Source: Candidatus Woesearchaeota archaeon
GTDB taxonomy: Archaea > Nanobdellota > Nanobdellia > Woesearchaeales > JACPJR01
Length of the DNA stretch: 38,398 nucleotides
Direction: 5' to 3'
NCBI GenBank assembly: GCA_016187565.1
Contig: JACPJR010000033.1
Span: forward strand, 1 to 38,398
In this document: positions 1-8,220 of the stretch, piece by piece
Layout of the letters: every line of letters starts with the position of its first letter
Position numbering within the stretch: the stretch's first letter is position 1
Made by a program: the position numbers and the translations under genes
Notes under the pieces: model-generated
Databases searched by the model: none
Seen by the model: only the letters and a program-made list of their open reading frames with translations
What the model was told of the DNA's origin: nothing

Positions 1-120
1 ACAGTCAGAGGACTCGCCGCTGGCGCATGGCGAGCAGGGGGTTGCCCCATTCGGGGTGGCGAGTAGGACATTTTGCGCACAAAATGTCCGTCATGCCGCC
101 AGTCGCGGCGGCATAGGTTA
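1..120. repeat. GC-rich multi-hairpin element
   Basis: This stretch is much richer in GC than the A/T-rich sequence after it and folds into consecutive hairpins. An outer pair ACTCGCC (12-18) / GGCGAGT (58-64) encloses CGCC-gct-GGCG (15-25) and CCCC-attc-GGGG (45-56). Then come GGACATTTTG (66-75) / CAAAATGTCC (80-89), a perfect 10-bp stem, and ATGCCGCC (93-100) / GGCGGCAT (107-114), a perfect 8-bp stem. No frame reads as a recognisable protein. It lies directly before an incomplete PEP-utiliser frame, so it may be a mobile or dispersed repeat, a structured RNA, or an assembly-edge artefact. I cannot tell which, and I see no second copy in the window. Confidence 0.6.
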
Positions 121-126
121 GTTTAA

Positions 127-522
127 AATCGAATCTACTGCCAATCAGAGAATAACACTAAAGGTATCGCTCTTCTTAGTGGCTTAAGTGCGAATAGGGG
201 AAAAGTTAGAGGAACAGTTAAAGTAATATTAAGTTCAAACGATTTCTATAAATTATCTAAAGGGGATATATTGGTTACAACAATGACCTCTGTTGACTTT
301 ATTCCTGCAATGGAAAAAGCTTCTGCTTTTGTTACCAATGAAGGAGGAGTTACCTCTCATGCATCAATTGTTTCACGTGAGATGAACAAACCATGTATCA
401 TAGGAACAAGAATTGCAACAAAGATCTTCAAAGACGGCGATCTTGTTGAAGTTGATGCAAACAACGGAATCGTGAGGAAGATCTCTACTAAGATTCACCG
501 AGTACCAAAAACACGTTGGTAA
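127..522 (+). pseudogene. PEP-utilising enzyme, phosphohistidine swivel domain only (fragment)
   Basis: The frame opens right after an in-frame TAA (124-126). From about base 181 it encodes a complete PEP-utilising mobile domain, starting GLSANRGKVRGTVKV and carrying the phosphohistidine motif NEGGVTSHASIVSRE near 340-385. This domain carries the phosphoryl group in PEP synthase and pyruvate phosphate dikinase. The ATP-grasp and PEP-binding parts (several hundred residues) are missing, and no ATG precedes the domain; the first usable start is a TTG at 271, inside it. The frame is cut off by the hairpin element, so this is probably the 3' remnant of a disrupted gene with its end intact. It could instead be a stand-alone swivel protein. 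Its last 28 bases overlap the 3' end of tatD on the other strand. Confidence 0.6.
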
Positions 523-1256
523 TTCATGAAGATATTATTTGCTACTTCAATAACATCCATCTGCTTGAGTTTTGCTATTGCTTGCACGGTTTGTTGAACG
601 GCGATTGGTTCATTTCGCTTTCCTCGCTCTGGACTAAGATAGGGTGCATCAGTTTCGGTGAGTAGTTGGTTTATCGTGCATTCCCCGACGAGACGCTGGA
701 AGTGTTGATCCTTATTGATAATTGCAGGAATAGAAAAATACCAGCCATTGCTTATTGCTCGCGTGATAAGCGCTCGTCTGCCAGTAAAACAATGCAAGAC
801 AATTTGTTCTTTGGTGAGCTGTGCACCCTCAAGAAGGGTAATGACATCTTCCTCTGCTTTTCGTGAGTGAACAATAACGGGTTTTTTGATCGTCTTTGCG
901 AGGAGAAGAAGGTTTTGAAACACTTTTTTTTGTTTTACTGGATCTTCAACATGCTTATAATCCAGCCCACACTCTCCAATAGCTACGATCTTTTTCTGTT
1001 GCTTTGTGATAAATACGATCTCCTCAGCAATAGTTGTTTCATCAAGCCCTGCAACAGAAATCGGATGAATGCCTAACGCTGGCTTTACCAGAAGGTATTT
1101 TTGTGCCAAGGCAAGTACTGCACGGTTACTTGTTGGATCAAGGCCATTACTCACCAGCGTAGTAAGACCTGCCTCACCTGCACGCTGTATAACTTGATCC
1201 AGATCATGAGAAAAGATATCATCAGTAAGATGACAATGAACATCAACCAGGTGCAT
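495..1256 (-). CDS. tatD: TatD family metal-dependent hydrolase/nuclease
   Basis: A 253-residue TIM-barrel amidohydrolase-fold protein of the usual TatD length. Visible metal-site motifs, in order: VHCHLTD (residues 6-12), IGECGLDY, VIVHSRKAEED, LHCFTG, and TETDAPYLSPERGKRNEP near the C terminus. Family members are Mg2+-dependent 3'-5' exonucleases or D-amino-acyl hydrolases; the exact substrate here is not shown. It is the last gene of the nop5-flpA unit and starts 22 bases after the flpA stop, behind a GGAGA ribosome site. Its stop overlaps the end of the PEP-utiliser fragment on the other strand. Confidence 0.92.
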   Translation of the reverse strand: MHLVDVHCHLTDDIFSHDLDQVIQRAGEAGLTTLVSNGLDPTSNRAVLALAQKYLLVKPALGIHPISVAGLDETTIAEEIVFITKQQKKIVAIGECGLDYKHVEDPVKQKKVFQNLLLLAKTIKKPVIVHSRKAEEDVITLLEGAQLTKEQIVLHCFTGRRALITRAISNGWYFSIPAIINKDQHFQRLVGECTINQLLTETDAPYLSPERGKRNEPIAVQQTVQAIAKLKQMDVIEVANNIFMNYQRVFGTR

Positions 1257-1278
1257 GGTTTTCTCCGTCTTTATCTGC

Positions 1279-1956
1279 TTATTTGTTCTTCACAACAAAA
1301 ACACAATGATCTCTCTCATAGGGTTCAAGCTCTCTCTTGTCAACGATGTTTACGTGCTGGGCAAGGTAATCATGAACCTCTCGAAAAACTTGTCTTGGCT
1401 TTTTGGCAATATCTATCGAACGAGCCTTTACGCACAAAAATCCAAAACGATCTGGCTTAAGAAACAAACGCATATTTTTGAGAAAGATTTCTGCTTGCAT
1501 CCGTTGGGCAATATCCTGATAGATATAATCAACAGGAGTGATACGGGATGCATAGGTCTGAGGCTGGCTTGCATCTGCTAATAGGGGAGCAATATTTTTC
1601 CGTTGCTGTGCCAGAAAAACGAGTTCTCTGGTTACTCTTGGTGCAATGTCCAACGCAAAAATGAATCCACCATTTCCAACGATATCGCTGACATGGCTTA
1701 CCGTTGTCCCTGTACTTGCACCGAGATAAAGAACCGTATATCCTGGCTTAAGTCCGATTTGACTGACGCCATTGATGAGTGAAGCTGCAAGCTTACTTCT
1801 CCGTGGATTCCACTCGCGGTATTCAACATTCCCTTCTCGCACTAATCGCTCCTGATAGACGCTTCTTCCTGGTGTCAGATTACGGGTCAGGAGTTTTTCT
1901 TTTCCTTTTCTTGTGAATATACCCTGGAATTTAGTTTCATGAATGCGTTCTTGCAT
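1279..1956 (-). CDS. flpA: Fibrillarin-like rRNA/tRNA 2'-O-methyltransferase
   Basis: A 225-residue fibrillarin, the SAM-dependent catalytic subunit of the archaeal C/D-box guide RNP that 2'-O-methylates rRNA and tRNA. The sequence shows VYQERLV and REWNPRRSKLAA in the N-terminal part, the SAM loop VLYLGASTGTTVSHVSD, FALDIAPRVTREL, DYIYQDIAQ, and CVKARSIDI for the catalytic Asp and Lys. The length is normal for archaea. It sits 15 bases after a small membrane-protein gene and in the same unit as nop5 (2994-3752), its RNP partner. Two unrelated genes separate the pair, which are usually adjacent. Confidence 0.95.
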   Translation of the reverse strand: MQERIHETKFQGIFTRKGKEKLLTRNLTPGRSVYQERLVREGNVEYREWNPRRSKLAASLINGVSQIGLKPGYTVLYLGASTGTTVSHVSDIVGNGGFIFALDIAPRVTRELVFLAQQRKNIAPLLADASQPQTYASRITPVDYIYQDIAQRMQAEIFLKNMRLFLKPDRFGFLCVKARSIDIAKKPRQVFREVHDYLAQHVNIVDKRELEPYERDHCVFVVKNK

Positions 1957-1970
1957 ATGCTTGCCTCGTG

Positions 1971-2201
1971 TTATACATTTTTTTCTCTTGTTTGTTTTTC
2001 ATTCTTTTCTTGAAGGTTATCTTCTAATTCAGATTTTACTTCTTTCATCTGCGTTAATGTATATCGCCGGTATCTTCCCGCTAACTCTGGTGGATAGACT
2101 TTCTCATACAGCGCATTGGCGAGTGATAATATTCTTGGGAAAAACATAACAAGCAGAGCAAAAAAAATAATCAGCGTCCATACCATAAAGGATGATGCCA
2201 T
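1971..2201 (-). CDS. Small single-pass membrane protein
   Basis: A 76-residue protein with one N-terminal transmembrane helix (about residues 5-22), then a short basic stretch and a charged helical tail rich in Glu, Lys and Gln. No family is recognised. The start is secured by a strong Shine-Dalgarno site (AAGGAGGTT, 2205-2213 on the minus strand). It lies 18 bases after the AIM24-like gene and 15 before flpA, so it is almost certainly co-transcribed with both. The topology suggests a cytoplasmic tail anchored to the membrane. No function can be assigned. Confidence 0.75.
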   Translation of the reverse strand: MASSFMVWTLIIFFALLVMFFPRILSLANALYEKVYPPELAGRYRRYTLTQMKEVKSELEDNLQEKNEKQTREKNV

Positions 2202-2218
2202 TAATAACCTCCTTATAA

Positions 2219-2959
2219 CTAAATGCCTGTGCCAAAGCTATCAATAATACTGCCCAATCCTCGGCGAGAGCCACCGGCTTCTTTTCCGGTCATGAGATAG
2301 CTTCCAATCTTTCCTGCAAGGTTTGCTAGGGGCATGCTCTGGAGCCAGACTTTTCCTGGTCCACGAAGCGTGGCTAAAAAGAGTCCTTCACCACCGAAAA
2401 AAATGTTCTTAAATCCCTTAACAAATTGGATATCAAAGTCAACCGAAGGCTCGTACATAGCGATATGACCAGTATCTACTTTGAGTACTTGATTTTTTGA
2501 CAAATTCATCTCAGTAATCTCTCCGGCAAGTTCAACGAATGCAAGGCCTTTGCCTGTAAGACGCTGAAGAATAAATCCTTCACCACCAAAAAGACCAGCA
2601 CCAAATCGCTTGCGGAAATGCATTTCCAGAACAACGGTTTCTTCAGCACACATAAATGCATCTTTCTGGCAGATATATTCTTTTCCCTGATCTAAGGTCA
2701 TGACTAATACCTTACCAGGAAATTCAGCAGCAAACGTAATAATCCCTGTTCCTGTTTCACACGTAAAGGTATTCATGAAGATACTTTCTCCTGCTAATCT
2801 TCGTTTAATTCCTTTCCACAATCCACCCTTCATGTTTGTCTCCATCCGGATATTGTCAGACATCCAGGCCATGTTTCCTCGCTCTGAAAAGATGCTCTCA
2901 TTTTTCTTTAATTCAAAATTCACCGTCTGCATAAGTGTTCCATTGATCTTGTATTTCAT
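2219..2959 (-). CDS. TIGR00266/AIM24 family protein
   Basis: A 246-residue beta-rich protein of the TIGR00266/AIM24 family, a trimeric TRAP-like beta-barrel fold of unknown biochemical role found in bacteria, archaea and mitochondria. Typical signs are Gly-rich repeated strands such as [19 protein letters not shown] and [19 protein letters not shown], and the closing segment [14 protein letters not shown]. An ATG five codons upstream (2974) is possible. I chose 2959 because AAGGAGGT ends four bases before it. It is the second gene of the nop5 unit, between nop5 and the small membrane protein. Why it lies inside a C/D-RNP operon is unclear. Confidence 0.88.
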   Translation of the reverse strand: MKYKINGTLMQTVNFELKKNESIFSERGNMAWMSDNIRMETNMKGGLWKGIKRRLAGESIFMNTFTCETGTGIITFAAEFPGKVLVMTLDQGKEYICQKDAFMCAEETVVLEMHFRKRFGAGLFGGEGFILQRLTGKGLAFVELAGEITEMNLSKNQVLKVDTGHIAMYEPSVDFDIQFVKGFKNIFFGGEGLFLATLRGPGKVWLQSMPLANLAGKIGSYLMTGKEAGGSRRGLGSIIDSFGTGI

Positions 2960-2993
2960 GATGACCTCCTTCATAACCTCTATGAGTCAGACT

Positions 2994-3752
2994 TTAATTC
3001 GTGATTTCAGCGATTTTTCGTTCTATTTCTTCTTTTAATTTATTACCGATAAATGAGCCGTGGAAATAATCAACCCGTGCAGCAATGGCAATCTTATCGG
3101 CAAGAGTTCGTGCAATTTTTCCGTGATTTTTTTTCTTGGATTGCGAAATTAACGGATGTTCATGGAGGATGCCATACTTGGGCGGCAGACTGTTTTTATT
3201 TTTCATATGCCTGAACAGGGCTTTTTCAGCACCCAAAAGCTGGATGGTCGAAGCAGGCATTATGGTCAATCGTCGAAAGCCACCGGCAAGGGCAATGAGC
3301 TTCGCTCCTAAGGTAGGTCCGGTGAGCACAAGAACATTGGGGCAGTAATGTTTCATGGTCTTTTCAATATACTCCAGTAAGTGCTTGCGCTTCTCATACA
3401 GATACTGTATGGTTTTTCCAATCTCCATGATTTCGTGCATATCTGTTTGTGGCAAGGGAACGCCTAAAGAATCTTCGGGATTGGAATGCACGCTTTTCAT
3501 GAGCTCTTCTCGCGTCTTTGTCAGAATGAGGGAACTGAATAATTCATGATCAGAGATATCGCGAGAGAGTTCGGGAAGCGTAAAGCTGTACCATTCACGG
3601 AGTCTTTTTGCAAAAAGATTGCTGGTTTTGTCTAATTCATCAAGATACTTAACTGCTTGGATGAGATGGACGTCCCAGGTAATGGCCTTGCGGATATCTT
3701 TAGTTGTTTGTTCGATGTTTTTCTGGTACAATCGCTCAAAATCTTTGTGCAT
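2994..3752 (-). CDS. nop5: Nop5/Nop56-like C/D RNP core protein, N-terminally short
   Basis: Scaffold protein of the archaeal C/D-box 2'-O-methylation RNP. Residues 1-70 match the start of the coiled-coil region (DVHLIQAVKYLDELDKTSNL, RLREWYSFTLPEL). The NOP domain is unmistakable: GPTLGAKLIALAGGFRRL, then STIQLLGAEKALFRHMK, PPKYGILHEHPLI and GKIARTLADKIAIAARVDYF. At 252 residues it is well short of typical archaeal Nop5 (roughly 370-420). The missing part is the N-terminal domain that binds fibrillarin. The ATG lies 27 bases from the centre of a good TATA box (3774-3785), so the short form looks like the real product and is probably leaderless. It is the first gene of the five-gene unit. Confidence 0.93.
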   Translation of the reverse strand: MHKDFERLYQKNIEQTTKDIRKAITWDVHLIQAVKYLDELDKTSNLFAKRLREWYSFTLPELSRDISDHELFSSLILTKTREELMKSVHSNPEDSLGVPLPQTDMHEIMEIGKTIQYLYEKRKHLLEYIEKTMKHYCPNVLVLTGPTLGAKLIALAGGFRRLTIMPASTIQLLGAEKALFRHMKNKNSLPPKYGILHEHPLISQSKKKNHGKIARTLADKIAIAARVDYFHGSFIGNKLKEEIERKIAEITN

Positions 3753-3773
3753 AATAAACCCAGAATTGCTTTG

Positions 3774-3785
3774 CTTTTAAATAGG
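3774..3785 (-). promoter_or_regulatory. TATA box of the nop5 operon
   Basis: On the minus strand this reads CCTATTTAAAAG, a typical archaeal TATA box. Its centre is about 27 bases upstream of the nop5 ATG (3752), placing transcription start at or next to the start codon. No Shine-Dalgarno site is visible, consistent with a leaderless transcript. Confidence 0.65.
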
Positions 3786-3818
3786 TTTCTACAGATCCTC
3801 ACTTGCTTGAACACCTGT

Positions 3819-5909
3819 TTACGAGTGTTGTGCCCGAATGTACTCCATCACACCACCTGCGTTGAGAATTCTCTGTGATAACTCCGGTAAGGGTTTTGCC
3901 GCGTACGTATTTCCTCTAGTGGTATTATGGACCATCATTGCATCTGGATCGAGAATTAAGCGATCTCCTTCCCTGATATCTTCAACAGCATCGCCAATCT
4001 CATAGAGAGGGACACCGAGATTTATGGCATTTCTCCAGAATATTCGTGCGAAGCTTCCAGCAACAATGCCCCTTGTTCCTGATAATTGAACTGACTCAGC
4101 TGCGTTTTCACGTGAACTCCCACAGCCGAAATTATGCCCACCAACAATGACATCACCTGATAAATTCCATTCTCTTGTGCGGTAATAGTCATTAAATGCT
4201 TGATTTCCTCCATCACGGAGAAGGAATTGCATATATTCACGAGGATCTTCAAGTTTGCATGCTTGTGCATTCATCATTTGATCGGTGTTAATATCATCTC
4301 CAAATCTCCATGCATACAATCCTGAACCACGGGACAGAGTATCATCGTGCATAGGTAATACTGAAGCATTATACCGGGACGCAAGGGCTTTTGCTCGTAC
4401 TTCAGTGGTTGTTGCAACAAGCCCTTCGATGCTCGCTCCTAACACTTCTTCATTCTCGTAAAATCTACCTGTTGAAACCGGCGCAGTAAGTTCTCCAGCA
4501 ATGGCACTTTCTATTGCTGCATCTGCTCCGGTGAGAAGAACCTCAACACCTTGACCAAATCGTCCTCTAAAATTCCTGTTCGTGACTTGAATCTTCCATC
4601 CGGGTTGTTTCCATTCAGAGCTCGCTCCAAAACACATACCACATTTTGGTCCCTCAGTTCTACTTCCAGCAGCTTGATATTCCTGCCAGATTCCTTCTCT
4701 CTGGAGCTGGGTCATGTCATCTTCTGATGCGGGGTTAAGTACTACGTCTACGCCTGCTGCAAACCTCGCTCTCGCTATACGGGGACGTAAAGCAGCATAA
4801 TCATCGCTTCTGCCATTGGTGCATCCACCCCAGTAAACACCATTTATGCTCATGGGCCAGACAGTTGCTGGTTCACGACCGTCAACAACATGCTCTAGTC
4901 TCCGGTGAATAGCCTGAGGCATTGTGCTCCAATGCTTCAGTGCGTATCGTGCTTGTTCTATGCCGAGCGCATTGCTTGGAGAGTAGGGAAAGGCAACCAT
5001 GGGAGGAATCTTTCCCAGATCTATTTCTACAGTAAAGGCATAATGAGCGCCTTCATCAGGCCTTAATGATCGATAAAAGTCACTATCCCTTGGTTGAAAT
5101 CTACTTCGCTGAGGAAACCTTTCAGCAGTTGCTGCTAGATAGTCGAGGGTTTTTTGATCAACGGGAAACAGCCCTGCCTTTGCTCCTAACTCGACAGCCA
5201 TATTTGCAGGAATAAATCTTTGGTACATAGCAATAGAATCAATGCCTGGACCAGTGTATTCTAAGGCAGCATAGTTTGCCCCACTTTCATCAAATAAGCC
5301 TGCGAGGTAAAGAATAAGATCTTTGGTAGTAACTCCGTCTCGTAATTCTCCGACAAGATTAACCTGTATGCTCTCAGGTACTTTGAGAGGAAGTTTTCCG
5401 GTAAGTATGCCTACTGCCAAATCAGTCGATCCGACACCAGTAGCCATTGCTCCGAGCGCACCACCACTTGTTGAGTGAGAGTCTGCTCCAATAGCAATAT
5501 CACCGGGCATTAACATCCCCATCATTTCAAAAAGTCGATGTTGGATACCTCCCTGATGGCCTGGTTCAAAAATTTCAAATCCATACTTCTGACTTCTTGC
5601 TCTTCCATCCTCAAAAATAGGAATGAGTTTTTGTGGAGTTGGTAAAATAAAATGATCAAACACTAATCCGAGGCGTTTTGTGTTTTCTGTAATTTGGTCA
5701 TCATATGCTCCTGAAAGAAATCCTGATCGTTTGAGCTGCTTAAATGCCCAATAGACCGTCATTTCACAGCCCCACATAAGATTGAGTGGTGCATCAACAA
5801 CCTCTCCCGCAGAAACAGCATGCCCCATCTGATGTGACATGATCTTTTCGATTAATGTCTGATGAGTAGTTTGATTTCTTTCGTTTGCAATCATCTCTAA
5901 AACCCCCAT
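3819..5909 (-). CDS. Fused aconitase / 3-isopropylmalate dehydratase-type hydro-lyase (substrate unknown)
   Basis: A 696-residue single chain joining a LeuC-like large subunit (about 15-430) to a LeuD-like swivel domain (about 530-696). Large-subunit marks are the GADSHSTSGGALGAMATGVG stretch (141-160) and the three [4Fe-4S] cysteines in GGCTNG (Cys363) and GPKCGMCFG (Cys423, Cys426), followed by TNRNFRGRFG (443-452). The swivel part has FGDDINTDQ (537-544) and GGHNFGCGSSRENA (590-603). LeuC and LeuD are separate subunits in most archaea. After DDINTDQ, the loop that normally reads like IIPARYL and sets substrate choice reads MMNAQACKLED, so isopropylmalate, homoaconitate or citrate cannot be chosen from it. 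The chain is Arg-rich and Lys-poor, unlike proA next door. It follows proA by 46 bases on the same strand; an alternative start is the ATG at 5894. Confidence 0.85.
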   Translation of the reverse strand: MGVLEMIANERNQTTHQTLIEKIMSHQMGHAVSAGEVVDAPLNLMWGCEMTVYWAFKQLKRSGFLSGAYDDQITENTKRLGLVFDHFILPTPQKLIPIFEDGRARSQKYGFEIFEPGHQGGIQHRLFEMMGMLMPGDIAIGADSHSTSGGALGAMATGVGSTDLAVGILTGKLPLKVPESIQVNLVGELRDGVTTKDLILYLAGLFDESGANYAALEYTGPGIDSIAMYQRFIPANMAVELGAKAGLFPVDQKTLDYLAATAERFPQRSRFQPRDSDFYRSLRPDEGAHYAFTVEIDLGKIPPMVAFPYSPSNALGIEQARYALKHWSTMPQAIHRRLEHVVDGREPATVWPMSINGVYWGGCTNGRSDDYAALRPRIARARFAAGVDVVLNPASEDDMTQLQREGIWQEYQAAGSRTEGPKCGMCFGASSEWKQPGWKIQVTNRNFRGRFGQGVEVLLTGADAAIESAIAGELTAPVSTGRFYENEEVLGASIEGLVATTTEVRAKALASRYNASVLPMHDDTLSRGSGLYAWRFGDDINTDQMMNAQACKLEDPREYMQFLLRDGGNQAFNDYYRTREWNLSGDVIVGGHNFGCGSSRENAAESVQLSGTRGIVAGSFARIFWRNAINLGVPLYEIGDAVEDIREGDRLILDPDAMMVHNTTRGNTYAAKPLPELSQRILNAGGVMEYIRAQHS

Positions 5910-5955
5910 GATCTGAACGTTGTATGAATATTATTGAGACATGTAGAGCTATACC

Positions 5956-7299
5956 CTAATATCTAAATTCTTCTTTGAGTGGACGGTGCGTAAATGCTTT
6001 GGGATTTTTTCCTGAGTAGGTTGCCACGACTTGGCCATTGCCTTTGAGAAGGTATTTGTAAATAACTAATCCTTCAAGCCCTACAGGGCCTCGGGCATGA
6101 ATCTTTCCAGTGCTAATACCAATCTCTGCGCCTTTTCCATAGCGATAGCCGTCACTAAAGCGTGTTGAGCAGTTATGCATGACATTGGCAGCGTCAACCC
6201 TCAGCATGAAGAGATGTGCACGTTTGGTATGTTCGGTGACAATGGCTTCTGTATGCTTAGATCCATAGGTATTAATATGATCAATTGCCGATTGAAGGTC
6301 ATCAACTACCATTATAGCAACGATAAGATCATTGTATTCTGTTCTCCAGTCTTCTTCGGTTGCCGTGTTTACCAAAAAGCCATTCAGGATTTCCTTTGTT
6401 TTAGGACAGCCACGCATCTCGACGTTTGCATCGTGGTATTTCTTTGCAATCAATGGTAAAAAACGTTGGGCAATTGCTTGATCAACAAGGAGCGTTTCCA
6501 TGGCATTACAGACACTCGGATATTGTACTTTTGCATCATAGGTAATGGACAATGCTTTATCAAGATCTGCATGACGATCAACAAAAACATGGCAGATACC
6601 TTCGGCATGACCGAGGACAGGAATTGTGGTGTTTGCTTTGATGTATTTCACGAGTGCAGCACTTCCTCGGGGAATAAGGAGGTCAATATACCTGTCTTGC
6701 TTAAGTAACTCAGCAACCTCTTCGCGTGTTTCAACAAGCTGCATCCATCCCTGAGGAATACCTTCTCCTGCTGCAACCGCTATTGTAAAAATGTCTGCGA
6801 GTACTCTATGAGAGTATGTTGCTTCAGAACCTCCTTTAAGGATAATGGCATTCCCTGATTTAAGCGTCAAGCTGGAAATCTGTTGTACTAATTCTGGACG
6901 AGATTCGAAAATACAGGCAATAACCCCGATAGGGCAGGTTACTTGGTAGAGCTCTAAATTGTGATCGAGCTCAAGAGCGTTCAAGGTTTTACCGCATGGA
7001 TCATCTAATTTCATAACCGCAAGCAACCCATCCTTCATCTCACGGATCTTTACTTCATCAATCAAAAGACGCTTCAGCATGACCTTGCTAAGCTTTCCTT
7101 GAGCAACAAGCTTCTCTGCAGCTGCAATATCCTTCTGATTTTCCCTGATGATTCTCTCCTTGTTTGTGACAAGTGCATCTGCCATTGCTTGCAATGCGTT
7201 GTTCTTTACTTTTGTGGGGAGGGCTGCCAGTACCAGTGAAGCATTTCTTGCGGTACTACTTATTGCCTGAATATTCTTTTCACGAGTTGCGACGCTCAT
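5956..7299 (-). CDS. proA: Gamma-glutamyl phosphate reductase
   Basis: A 447-residue NADPH-dependent enzyme of the aldehyde dehydrogenase superfamily that reduces L-glutamyl-5-phosphate to glutamate-5-semialdehyde, the second step of proline synthesis. Diagnostic segments are CPIGVIACIFESRPELVQQ (122-140), LKSGNAIILKGGSEA, IDLLIPRGSAALV and the catalytic cysteine in YPSVCNAMETLLVD (Cys264), then NCSTRFSDGYRYGKGAEIGI near the end. Length and motifs are normal. Its ATG overlaps the proC stop (ATGA), so the two are translationally coupled. The kinase that makes its substrate (ProB) is not in the window. Confidence 0.96.
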   Translation of the reverse strand: MSVATREKNIQAISSTARNASLVLAALPTKVKNNALQAMADALVTNKERIIRENQKDIAAAEKLVAQGKLSKVMLKRLLIDEVKIREMKDGLLAVMKLDDPCGKTLNALELDHNLELYQVTCPIGVIACIFESRPELVQQISSLTLKSGNAIILKGGSEATYSHRVLADIFTIAVAAGEGIPQGWMQLVETREEVAELLKQDRYIDLLIPRGSAALVKYIKANTTIPVLGHAEGICHVFVDRHADLDKALSITYDAKVQYPSVCNAMETLLVDQAIAQRFLPLIAKKYHDANVEMRGCPKTKEILNGFLVNTATEEDWRTEYNDLIVAIMVVDDLQSAIDHINTYGSKHTEAIVTEHTKRAHLFMLRVDAANVMHNCSTRFSDGYRYGKGAEIGISTGKIHARGPVGLEGLVIYKYLLKGNGQVVATYSGKNPKAFTHRPLKEEFRY

Positions 7300-8123
7300 C
7301 GTGCCTGTTGTAATTCTTTACTTCGTTGTACTGCTGCTGCAAATGCTTTTGCAATTGTTTCCTTTAACCGAGAAGCATGAAACACCTTTAAGGCCTGTTC
7401 AGTGGTGCCACCAGGTGAGGCAACTTGCGTCATGAGCGTCGAGGGAGCAAGTTGCTGTTCTTTCAGGAGTTTTCCCGTTCCTAAACAGGTCTGCACCGCA
7501 AGTTCAGTTGCAACCTCTTTGGATAATCCATGCGCAACTGCCGACTCAATCAACAGTTCAGTAAACAGGGCAAAGTATGCAGGGCCACTGCCGCTTAAGG
7601 CAGTAATGGCATCTAAATCTTCCTCAGGAACACAGAATACGTTGCCGAGTGCATCCATGATTGTTTTTATGAGTGTTTTATCTTCCGGAATAACATAACT
7701 CCCCAAGGCATAGGCTCCAGCCATCTCACCTACCAAACAGGGAGTATTGGGCATCACCCGAATAACTCTCGGCTGTTGATTTTTCGAACTCGTTAACCAA
7801 GATTCGAGTTGTTTCAAGGGAATGCCTGCAGCAATAGAAATACACAGATGGTGTGGTGTTACCCGTTCTTTAATCTCGGCAAGAACGGTTTTCATCATTG
7901 CTGGCTTCACACAGAGGAAGACAATATCTGATTCAATAACGACTACTTTGTTATCAGTTGTCGTCTCAATAAGGGTTTTTCCCTGAAGAACTTCAAGCTG
8001 GTATTCATGGGGAGCACTGGCAATAATGTCGGTTGGTTTACTCACCTTTCGCAGAATCAACGCAGCAATCATGGCAGAGGCCATTTTCCCTGCACCAATA
8101 AAACCAAGTCGTTTGGTAAGCAT
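7296..8123 (-). CDS. proC: Pyrroline-5-carboxylate reductase
   Basis: A 275-residue NAD(P)H-dependent enzyme for the last step of proline synthesis. It has an N-terminal Rossmann motif LGFIGAGKMASAMIAALI, the conserved VMPNTPCLVGEMAGAYALG, and the dimer-domain signature ITALSGSGPAYFALFTELL with SPGGTTEQALKVF. The length matches the family. It is the first gene of the proC-proA-hydro-lyase unit. A TATA box centred about 26 bases upstream and the absence of a Shine-Dalgarno site suggest a leaderless message. Confidence 0.96.
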   Translation of the reverse strand: MLTKRLGFIGAGKMASAMIAALILRKVSKPTDIIASAPHEYQLEVLQGKTLIETTTDNKVVVIESDIVFLCVKPAMMKTVLAEIKERVTPHHLCISIAAGIPLKQLESWLTSSKNQQPRVIRVMPNTPCLVGEMAGAYALGSYVIPEDKTLIKTIMDALGNVFCVPEEDLDAITALSGSGPAYFALFTELLIESAVAHGLSKEVATELAVQTCLGTGKLLKEQQLAPSTLMTQVASPGGTTEQALKVFHASRLKETIAKAFAAAVQRSKELQQAR

Positions 8124-8143
8124 ATTACTGAGATAACAGGGGG

Positions 8144-8153
8144 AGTATTTAAG
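8144..8153 (-). promoter_or_regulatory. TATA box of the proC operon
   Basis: The minus strand reads CTTAAATACT preceded by a purine/C-rich BRE-like patch. The centre is about 26 bases upstream of the proC ATG (8123), predicting a leaderless start. Confidence 0.6.
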
Positions 8154-8198
8154 GGTTACGAAATATCCGAGAGAATTAATTACTGAAAATAAGAGGAC

Positions 8199-8219
8199 AA
8201 AATAAAAGAAAAAAGAAAG
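8199..8219 (-). terminator. T-rich terminator after the Cys-rich gene
   Basis: Directly after the stop of the Cys-rich gene the minus strand runs CTTTCTTTTTTCTTTTATTTT, the oligo-T pattern that ends archaeal transcripts. Confidence 0.5.
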
Positions 8220-8220
8220 C

